Positions 11,028 to 20,657 of a stretch of DNA of 20,657 nt are shown here, in pieces. The notes under the pieces were generated by a model that was not told where the DNA came from, did no database searches, and saw only the letters and a list, made by a program, of their open reading frames with translations. Origin of the DNA: Pleurobrachia bachei (Eukaryota; Ctenophora; Tentaculata; Cydippida; Pleurobrachiidae); assembly GCA_000695325.1 (NCBI GenBank), contig AVPN01001589.1, positions 1-20,657 on the forward strand, read 5' to 3'. Within the stretch, counting starts at the first letter, position 1. Each line of letters begins with the position of its first letter. Both the position numbers and the translations under genes were made by a program.

Positions 11028-11113
11028 TAACGAATTGTTATAGTTAAATTTGTCCGTGAATTTGTCCAAGCACTGCTACGAGTGTGTAGGAGGAGGACCG
11101 ATAACGATCCAAC

Positions 11114-12121
11114 ATGTTGAATCAGGTGAGAGTTTCTCGAACTCGATCATATACACCTCCTTGATTGGAGTTGACCGAAACTTGTTGTTTACACCTCTTT
11201 TCAAATCCCCAGGACTTTCTGAACATGCGAGCTATTAAAGCCCGCAGTGATAAGCTGGAGGATTGTGCAAAGAAACAGAACGAGTATCAGGAACGAAAAC
11301 TCTCCAAATACATTCTTGGGATTGAGCGGGTAGTCATTTTGGCATTGAAACACTTTAACTGATAATTGATAACATAGTCATACATCCTTCCTGCTATACC
11401 TGATACACAAATTGTACAATCATATTTCAACCAATTCCAGGAGTTTAGTGGGAACATGATGAACTTCCGGTGTCAGGAGCGGACTTTAAAGAACCGGAAG
11501 GAACGTCTTCAGAAATCGATTAAAAAGTTGAAACATCACGCGGTTTATGATCCTCGGACCAAGACATTCCACCTCCCCTCAATCAGACCCCACGCTCAGG
11601 TAGAGAATCATTAGGCTGTGTAAAATGCTCAAATTAGTTACCTTGGCAACTAAAGGTTCTAGAGTAAGATATATTTTAGACCAATTTCACTTGGCATTAG
11701 GTGTTGTATGGAGAGATAGTGCAAGATATAGAACCGGTGCGGCCAAAAGAAGGAGCCAAGTGGAAATCAGATACAGTCTTCTTGACACTCCCAGGCTCTA
11801 TCAACGGGTAAGAAATAAGAACATCTGGAGAAGTACTTTGTCTAAAAAAGCCCAATAGCATCACTGATTATTTTAGAACGCTGTTCTCCTGTCAGGGATC
11901 CTGATGAAGAGATTGACACAGAAAAGCTCGAAAAACTGAGTAAGTCAACCGATAAATTGATTTTAAATTTCCCATATCCCCATTCCCCAATTTGGCACAT
12001 TTCTGCATGCATGCTTCAATAAATGAAACATTTGAACCCCCATACCATGTTCATGTCAATATTTTCAGCCCTGAAAGATGAACCCTTGAAACTTCCTCCT
12101 ATCGTGGAACCAGAGCGCTAG
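11114..12121 (+). CDS. Small charged protein, six exons, function unknown
   Basis: Not recognised. Coding exons are 11114-11125, 11213-11329, 11441-11599, 11701-11807, 11896-11939 and 12069-12121 (stop TAG 12119-12121), all GT-AG with matching phases, giving 163 residues. The start is the ATG of MLNQ, with an in-frame TAA five codons upstream. Residues 5-95 are highly charged and probably helical (KARSDKLEDCAKKQNEYQER, then RTLKNRKERLQKSIKKLKHH), suggesting a short coiled coil. A globular or extended part follows (VLYGEIVQDIEP, DTVFLTLPGSINGD), then an acidic/proline tail ending LPPIVEPER. The fifth exon's acceptor was placed at 11895 because an earlier AG at 11876 would give a stop. Four very small introns suit a compact genome. 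The 5' end lies just downstream of the transposon, which may have separated it from its original promoter. Confidence 0.7.
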
Positions 12122-12481
12122 GAGAACACATAGGATTGCTACAATTTGTGCTGCTGGAAAAACTCCCTAGAGACCGTCATATAATGACATGGACCCGGAC
12201 AGTTGTATCAGATCGGGGATTCGGGCTCCCTACTCTTGGGCCCTAATTTCAATGGACGGTGAGACTACTGGCGAGCCAGTTACTGTCCAGTTGTTCATGT
12301 CAGACGAAGCTGTCAGTTGTCAGTACTGTTTACTTTCTGTCACGGATTTTATAGTAATTATGGCTGGGTTTGGACAGATTATTAAAATGGGATAGTTTAT
12401 TAAAATATGATAGACAGGTGGGTAGGAGAGGTCACGGACAAGATCTGTATAGTTTGTGTTGGTACAGACTAAGCAGCACCT

Positions 12482-12572
12482 GTCAGAGCATTGGCCTGAC
12501 CCATTCTTGTTTCTCTCAATCCCGTTCTGCACGCGGAGCGGGCGAGAACTGTGGTCAGAGCATTGGCCTGAC
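12482..12572. repeat. Exact 19-bp direct repeat pair
   Basis: GTCAGAGCATTGGCCTGAC occurs at 12482-12500 and again at 12554-12572. Each copy starts GTCAG and ends CTGAC, so it is itself a short inverted repeat. The 53 bases between them do not look like a known element. Origin unknown. Confidence 0.8.
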
Positions 12573-13146
12573 AGAGCAGCACCAATAAGAATGAGAAAGA
12601 GACAGGTCACTGTGATCATCCAATCAAACATATATCTTTTAAATATCCGCAATGTAAATACAATTTAGGTTTTTCTTGATAATTTAATTTACTTCCTGAT
12701 GAAGTTTTATAAAATCCGATTATTCATGCGACAATGAAATTTACTACTCACTTTACCTCGATGCTGAGATGGTGGTAAGTGATGTCCTGGAAGTGCGGCC
12801 GAGAGCGAGTCTTTGTCCCTTTCAATTCCACAGAACACTTCCAGTTACTTGTGCACAAGACAATTGTGTCTCGTGTCAATGGAACCTCGCCTAAGTTAAT
12901 GAACCTGTTTGGGAGACAAGTGGTAGCCATACATGACAAATAAACAGAACAATAAACGTGCGGGAAGAACCTGGAAGTTTCGAAATTCAGAGGGGGCAGA
13001 AAAATAGAGAGGGGCAGGGAGGGGTCCAGGTTCTTCCAGCATCGCACCAAATGTTGGTGAATTAACTGACACAGAATTTTACCAATTGAAAAATAATATG
13101 GGTATTTACAATACGAATACACTTTATACATCTGATAGTCTCTGGT

Positions 13147-13152
13147 TTTATT
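13147..13152 (-). promoter_or_regulatory. Polyadenylation signal of RNF32
   Basis: AATAAA on the - strand (TTTATT on +), about 100 bases after the RNF32 stop codon. The position is right for a 3' end signal. Confidence 0.55.
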
Positions 13153-13250
13153 TACAAATATCTGTACAGTTTTAGTCTTATAGTCGCGATCTTAATAGTG
13201 TCCTGGTTTAGTTTCTGGAGCTCCATGAAGCTATCTGGGACCAGTATTTC

Positions 13251-15548
<2,298 letters not shown>

Positions 15549-15752
15549 CACTAACCAATGGGCTCATCCTTCTAAAGTTGGGGTAGATTGGATACAAAGT
15601 TGTACAAAACACGAAGCATTCTCTAAAATATTCACTGAAAACAAATCAAAATCGAAATACACACTCAATTACTAAAGTACACATAATATTAACAATTCAG
15701 TAACAAACCCCTGTACAAACATACACTCTGCTAAATCTGATAATAATGTTTC

Positions 15753-17713
15753 TTAGTAGCAATATCCGCACCCCACCCCCTCCTCAGACTGACTGCCCTC
15801 CACGGGGGAGTGTGGCTGGAAGGAATGGAGGGCAAAACTTGGCATTGAATCAGGAGAGGGGTCTACCTCATCCGCATCATATCTCTGATCCAACATCAGC
15901 TCACACAACCGATCAAATGCAGCTCCAATATTGCGGTCCTCTTTGGCGCTCACCAGCGCATACTCCAGACAGTACAGATCAGATAGACGGGAGAGCGAGG
16001 GCTGGAGGAATCCGGTAGTGGACGTCAGATCTAATTTGTTACCAACTACTAAACCACACATGTTCTCCGGGGATTTGTCGTACACCTGGGAGATAGAAAG
16101 GAGAGTTTTGATTGATCCATTCAAAGACTGGATACAGAGATAGACTCTTGGAATAGGAAGGGAGTTGTGCAACATTTTACTGGTTCAGTCAAGGACTGGA
16201 TATTGCTTCCTGGATAGAGTTTTGTTGCCTAGGTAACCACTTATGTGACAACATAACCGGTGGAGTTTTACTCGTGCGTAGCGCTAGTTTAGCGCCGCTA
16301 GACAAGCACAGGAGTAACCACATATCCAACAGATTTAGACGCATATATTTGATGCTAGCACAAGTGTTGGAGTTAAATGGAAAAGTTAGTTTTCTGCTTT
16401 GCAGAAGACGGGTTCGGATGGTTAGTGGGTGGTTACTATAAAATTTGAAAGTTCTATGGAAGGACCCGTACACGAGCACAAGCCGAAAATAAATATCTTT
16501 CTAATCACTTGACGAGACAGATGACAAGAAGAATGTCACAGCTCTAAACTGTTATATCTGACAAGTATACCTGTGGTATCCAGGTATGTTCTATGCTATC
16601 CAGAGTCTCCTTTCTCTCCATATCAAACACGTAGAGGACACCGTGGGCGTTGCGATAGAACATGTTGGAGAGAGCATGGTATCTCTCCTCACCAGCAGTG
16701 TCCCATAACTGCAACTTTATAGATCGTCCTGGGAGGGAGAAGGTGGTAATGTATCCGTGTGGGAGGGGGAAGAATGTTCTCAGTAAAATTTTCGATGCGT
16801 GAAAATTTTCTCGGTTAAGTTTGCGATTCGGGTAATTTTTCTCGGTTAAATTTGCGATTCGAGAAAATTTTCTCGGTAAAGTTTGCGATTCGGGAAATTT
16901 TTCTGGGTCACATTTGCGATTCGGAAAAATTTTCTCGGTTAAATTTGCGATTCGGGAAAATTTTTTCGTTTTACTTTGCGATTCGGCAAAATTTTCTAGG
17001 TTAAATTTGCGATTCGGGAAAATTTCCTCGTTTAACTTTGCGATTCGGGAAAATTTACGATTCGGGAAAATTTGCGATTCAAGAAAACTTTATCGGTTAA
17101 ATTTGCGATTCGGGAAAATTTTCTCGGTTAAATTTGCGATTCGGAAAAAGTTATCGCTTAAATTTGCGATCCAGGAAATTTATCTCGGTTAAATTTGCGA
17201 TTCGGGAAAATTTTCTCTGTTAAATATGCGATTCGAGAAAATTTTCTCGGTTAAATTTGAGATTCGGGAAAAAATTATAGCTTAAATTTGCGATCCAGGA
17301 AATTTATCTCGGTTAAATTTTCGATTTGGGAAAATTTTCTCTGTTAAATATGCGATTCGAGAAAATTTTCTCGGTTAAGTTTGCGATTCGGGAAAATTTT
17401 CTGGGTTAAATTTGCGATTCGGGAAAACTTTATCGGTTAAATTTGCGATCCGGGAAAACTTTCTCTGTCTTTGTAGGGTGCGTTTCGTGCCGGCAAGGGA
17501 GGGGTAAATTCATTAAATATTGGGGGGTTACCAATGCTTACCCCGAATGGTGCGTGAAATGGTGGCCAGTTCAACGCATATTGTAGAGGGACGATTCTGA
17601 AAGGTTCCGTCCACTAATCTCCGTACCAAGCAGCTCTTTCCTACACTCTTATCTCCGATAAGGAGAACTTTGAAGATGTAATCTGTCAAGTCATAGTCAT
17701 CAGGATAGGACAT
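15753..17713 (-). CDS. Rab-type small GTPase, divergent
   Basis: Three exons on the - strand, 17713-17542, 16728-16571 and 16085-15753, give 220 residues. The G-domain motifs are in order: P-loop GDKSVGKS (about 20-27), switch I threonine in PSTICVEL (the usual Rab form is STIGVDF), DTAGEERY (switch II), NKLDL for guanine recognition, and VSAKED as the G5 loop. The phrases IKLQLWDTAG and MFYRNAHGVLYVFD are Rab-like. Rabs direct vesicle traffic by GTP-dependent effector binding on membranes. The hypervariable tail is proline/serine-rich and ends GCGYCY, with two cysteines for possible geranylgeranylation but not a standard CC, CXC or CCXX ending. Which Rab subfamily it belongs to cannot be told from the sequence alone; it may be lineage-specific. 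Intron 1 is filled by a minisatellite. It sits between POLR3F (137 bases upstream) and RNF32 on the same strand. Confidence 0.88.
16086..16570. other. Rab intron 2, no further feature seen
   Basis: A 485-base intron with a good donor (gtatac) and acceptor (ctcccag). Reading both strands shows no exon, RNA gene or clear repeat. The open frame at 16189-16479 has no family resemblance. Confidence 0.45.
16782..17466. repeat. 31-bp minisatellite filling Rab intron 1
   Basis: About 22 imperfect units of about 31 bases, built on TTAAATTTGCGATTCGGG followed by AAAATTTTCTCGG, occupy most of the 813-base intron (16729-17541). Near the right end a second-order period is visible: the variant stretch CTTAAATTTGCGATCCAGG recurs after exactly 124 bases (17157 and 17281), that is four units. 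Some junctions make the palindrome CGAGAAAATTTTCTCG. Open frames across it are artefacts of the repeat period. Confidence 0.93.
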
Positions 17714-17849
17714 AAACTAGATATCAGAAGGGTTGGGATGAGTATTATGTATATTATGTGGCATGATTCAATAAGGTCCGGGACTTTAAAACGTTGTAAA
17801 ATATATTCAATATATCTGTCACAAATTAATAAGTTATACATTGATGCTA

Positions 17850-20657
17850 CTAGAATTCTAACCACTCCTTCATGTATTTGCAGGAGCTAGGTGAGACCAG
17901 TCCGCCTGGTGTACATTGTGTTGTTAGAGGGCACACCCCACACGGAACCCTACTGACACCTGGGGGGAGGTTTTAGTATCAAGATACTGACACCTGCCAG
18001 CTAGGGAATGGAGGGGTAGTGACACATGCAATGGGCACTGCCACATATACACAATATGATACAAACTCACTAGGAAAAGAAATAGTGTACCTGATGTGAG
18101 AGGCTGGTGTTTGATTGCTCTATAAAAAGTCATTCTCTTCCCTCCCTCTCCTAGTGTATATGTCCTGCACACAAACCCATCAAACACTAATGATTCCAGA
18201 ATCTGCTTCACCTCTTCTTCTTCTAACTCCACCTGGTAACAATTAATGAAACTACTTGGGGGCTGGACGCCAATTGGTACAACACGGTCAATAAAATTTG
18301 ATGGAAACTACTTGTTGGCAGAACACGGTCAATAAATTGGGATAGGGTGGAAACTACTTGTCATATATCACATGGTAACGTTTCAAACAGTGCAATGTAG
18401 AGAGACGAGAGGGGAACATGTGAAACTCTATACCCGGATGTGCAGTTGCTTATTTTGAGTTGAAAATAACATTTCACATAATAATCGTTTAGAATTACAT
18501 ATTGTGAGCTGTCACTCTGATAAACTGATTATACTCATTTTATCATGGTTAAATAGCTGTCATACCCAGTGAAGGCTGAAGATGACATGACACTAAATTC
18601 AATTTATTTATAACTCGAGTCATGTTTCTATGGTACCTTGCTGATTCCGAGTTGACTGATAAAGTTCTTGACTTGTTTAATGTCAACCATCATGTTGCGT
18701 TGTGCCGCCATAGGATCGGAGTGAGTAACTTCGGCGTGGGAACGTTGTCTCTGAAAAAGAGAGAATTCTCAACCAGACCAGACGTCATATATTGTTTATA
18801 ACTGACAAGATCTAAATGGTTTACCAAAAGTCAGGGGGCATAAATATGTTATTTCTCTAAAGAGTTCTAACTCTTTAGAGTAGCACTGACTTTCCTCTAA
18901 AGAGTTAAGTCATGTCAGTGCTACTAGAGACATGTCAGACGACGATAACTTTACAATTACAGTGCTTTAGTCAATACTTAACTCTCTGTCTCAACCAGCA
19001 AAGGTGGTTGATTGGACAGCGAATTTAATCTTGAGATCATTTAAGTAATACATTATGCAGTTGTTAAAAGAGCAGCGAGGCACTATTTCATTGGCCTATG
19101 ATTGGATGAGAACCTCACCGTTAGGTTTCTTACGTTCTAACTGACGGGGCGCGATAAGAGAGGGTCGAGTAAGGCAAGGTAACAAGGTTGCTGGTTTGAT
19201 CCCGGCTTGATATTTATTTACAAAATAAAAAAGAACCCCAAAAGAACACCTACCTGTAGGTATGTGAGAGTTTGTCTCCCCAGAATATCCACAAACTCCG
19301 TCTCGAAATCACTCTCACTGTACCATGCTCCCCCAGTCAGACTGCTATCAGGTTTTGTATCAAACAACATGTAAACTTTCTTTTTTGAGTCGTTCACCGG
19401 CCGAACTGATTTGATCGTTTTCTTACTCTCCAAAACTTTCAGGACTTTGTTTAGCTGGGTCAGCTGGAGATTGGATTTGAACCTGATGTCTTTCACCCAG
19501 ATACCTGGAAAGGTGTTAGGTGTTTGAAAACAAGTTATTGCTGATGTCGATTTAGCCGAAAGTGACTTTTGCATCGAAATCACTCTCTAGACTCAATCCC
19601 TCCATCTAACAAGGCACAATCTTATAATAACGAAGGAGCTCTTACCTTTGTTACCCGCTTCTTCGATTATCTTGAACACAATCTTCTCCTCCTGCCCCAT
19701 TCCCTTTGTAGATGCAGATGTGGTAGGACCACCAGCCTTCAGCTGATAGATCAATATTGAACCCTGAAGTAATGAATTGATAGGGCCTGTTATAGTGATT
19801 GTATTACATGGCGTGAGTGGCCAATATCACTTGTTATCAACTAATGAGAGTGGGGAACAAGCCAACGAGATAGATGTAAAATGAGAATATCAACAAAGAA
19901 GAGTGGGGTGATGATTGATATGATCTATATATATAGAAACAGATTGGGAAATGGGGTGAGGTGATCTAGAGAGCCAACTATTACCTGTGTTTTCAGGTCT
20001 ATTTTCCCTGCAGTAAGGAGCTTGTTAATCAGAGCCACCAACTTATCTTTTGTTGTCTTCATCTGGTGGTGTGGGAGTTTACTGTCAATATAATGAAGAG
20101 GAAGGTACAATCGGACCCCGATTTACCGGAACCCCGATTAATCGGAAGGATAAAATTCCCCCGAACCCTCATATCATAAATGCGGGGTGTACTTGTCAAA
20201 TTACGGCTACTGCTATCCAAAGCAGATATTGACTTTAAGAAATAAAGGAAGGGTGAAGACAACGAGAAATTGAAAGGGATGGAGAGGGGCTGACTAAAAT
20301 AAAGAGAGGAATTGAGAAGGAAGGGATGCTAGACAGTATACAAGTTTATCATAGTTCAGTTACCATAGTAAATAGTTTGGTGGGTATAATAATTGATATT
20401 ATTATTAGAAACCCAACCCAGTACTTTTGCAATTATGCATCCACATAAAGCATTATTGAGCAACTCGTATGCGTCAATGTCTGGCTAGACACCGGAGCGA
20501 ATATGAGATAATTTCTTTGCATTTTAAACCCCCCTTCCCCTAGAGTAACTACCCCCTCCTCCCGAAATAACCCTGTTATTTTCCTACCTTTTGTTTTGGC
20601 AGATTATCAGTGACTCCCTCAGGGTGCTCCTGAAGCAGCGACAACAGCTGCCCCCCC
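17850..20657 (-). CDS. POLR3F: DNA-directed RNA polymerase III subunit RPC6 (RPC39), 5' end outside window
   Basis: Exons on the - strand are 20657-20588 (partial), 20081-19985, 19763-19646, 19504-19254, 18750-18637, 18232-18091 and 17959-17850 (stop TAG 17850-17852). The subunit belongs to the RPC3/RPC6/RPC7 subcomplex that helps Pol III open promoters of tRNA and 5S genes. Visible blocks follow the family order: first winged helix (HPEGVTDNLP, then ALINKLLTAGKIDL), second winged helix (EEAGNKGIWVKDIRFKSN, LNKVLKVLESKKTIKSV), the very conserved KKKVYMLFDTKPD and TGGAWYSESDFETEFV, then a third helix region (LGISK, VKQILESLVFDG) and the C-terminal cysteine cluster VPCGVCPL..QC..SSCKYMKEWLEF. 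The four cysteines match those that bind a 4Fe-4S cluster in the family. Phases agree at every join except between the two 5'-most exons: the family-like frame of the first ends in phase 0 while the next needs phase 2. A small unseen exon or a sequence error is therefore possible there. Confidence 0.93.
18233..18636. repeat. POLR3F intron with short imperfect tandem repeat
   Basis: Near its 3' half (in + coordinates 18247-18360) the phrase GAAACTACTTG occurs three times (about 18248, 18305 and 18350), and AACACGGTCAATAAA occurs twice (about 18281 and 18322). This makes two to three degenerate units of about 45-57 bases. The rest of the intron shows no feature. Confidence 0.65.
18855..18925. 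repeat. Nested inverted repeats in a POLR3F intron
   Basis: A perfect 12-base inverted repeat with a 2-base loop (18855-18880, arms CTCTAAAGAGTT) abuts a second 12-base inverted repeat (AGTAGCACTGAC at 18879-18890 with its complement at 18914-18925). The loop of the second carries another copy of CTCTAAAGAGTT at 18896-18907. It may be a remnant of a small foldback element. The surrounding intron (18751-19253) is otherwise unremarkable except for the tRNA-like piece near 19190. Confidence 0.8.
19145..19210 (+). repeat. Possible tRNA-derived SINE fragment
   Basis: GCTGGTTTGATCCCGGC (19190-19206) reads as a tRNA T-arm: a five-pair stem (one G-T pair) around the loop TTTGATC. It matches the Pol III B box (GGTTTGATCCC). 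About 40 bases upstream, GGCGCGATAAGAGAGG is a weak A-box candidate. I cannot fold a full cloverleaf, so it is not called as a tRNA. A short SINE head or a chance match remains possible. Confidence 0.3.
20082..20587. other. POLR3F first intron in the window
   Basis: A 506-base intron between the two 5'-most POLR3F exons. It is purine-rich near 20221-20325 and cytosine-rich near 20529-20564. No repeat or RNA gene is seen. A small missed exon could lie here, given the phase mismatch between the flanking exons. Confidence 0.4.

Larger units (their letters stand above)
12122..13250. other. Convergent intergenic stretch
   Basis: About 1.1 kb between the stop of the + strand gene and the stop of RNF32 (-). 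It contains two ATTAAA motifs (12381 and 12399) that could serve the + gene, an exact 19-base direct repeat (12482 and 12554) and the RNF32 polyadenylation signal. A 127-residue open frame on the - strand at 12748-13131 has no recognisable domain or splice partner and is left out. Confidence 0.45.

Noticed and set aside
11876-11895. Earlier splice acceptor for exon 5 of the small + strand gene
   Set aside because: Joining there in phase gives a stop after about ten codons. The acceptor at 11895 keeps the frame through to the last exon.
12748-13131. 127-residue open frame on the - strand, and the hairpin CACCAAATGTTGGTG near 13046 that resembles a repeat-element boundary
   Set aside because: No recognisable domain, and no second terminal repeat in the window. 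It could be a fragment of an old element, but the evidence is too thin to call.
16914-17192. 92-residue repetitive open frame
   Set aside because: It is a product of the 31-base minisatellite in an intron; three 31-base units (93 bases) keep a frame open by chance.
16782-17466. CRISPR-like array
   Set aside because: The whole 31-base unit is repeated with no unique spacers, the context is a eukaryotic intron and no cas genes are present.

Overview
The window is eukaryotic nuclear DNA, most likely from an early-branching animal with a compact genome; a sponge is my best guess, but nothing here proves it. Reading frames are broken into exons with GT-AG junctions, and introns are mostly about 60-500 bases. 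Three genes are recognisable animal families: RNF32, POLR3F (RNA polymerase III subunit RPC6/RPC39) and a Rab-type small GTPase. I see no bacterial operon, CRISPR array or rRNA, and no virus-like element I can defend.

Left third (1-7831, + strand): a coiled-coil protein gene of about 1,028 residues that I do not recognise, caught in a tandem duplication of about 3.5 kb. Copy A (396-3103) has intact exons 1-5 but no 3' exons of its own. Copy B (3915-7831) has all seven exons, but a 17-base deletion in exon 3 breaks its frame. The exons of the two copies differ almost only at silent positions, so both were constrained until recently. Exon 5 of A is phase-compatible with exon 6 beyond B, so an intact message could in principle skip B.

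Middle (8763-12121): two small unrecognised genes lie head to head, a 162-residue basic/serine-rich protein on the - strand and a 163-residue charged protein on the + strand. Between their starts sits a complete 860-base non-autonomous DNA transposon with terminal inverted repeats and a perfect 8-base target duplication.

Right part (13251-20657, - strand): three genes run head to tail with short gaps, in transcription order POLR3F (5' end outside the window), the Rab gene, then RNF32. Introns carry local repeats: a 31-base minisatellite of about 22 units in Rab intron 1, and an RNF32 intron repeat whose every unit copies a splice acceptor plus the start of the next exon.

Exon boundaries were worked out by hand from splice signals, phase and remembered family sequences. 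No alignment, transcript or database search was run.
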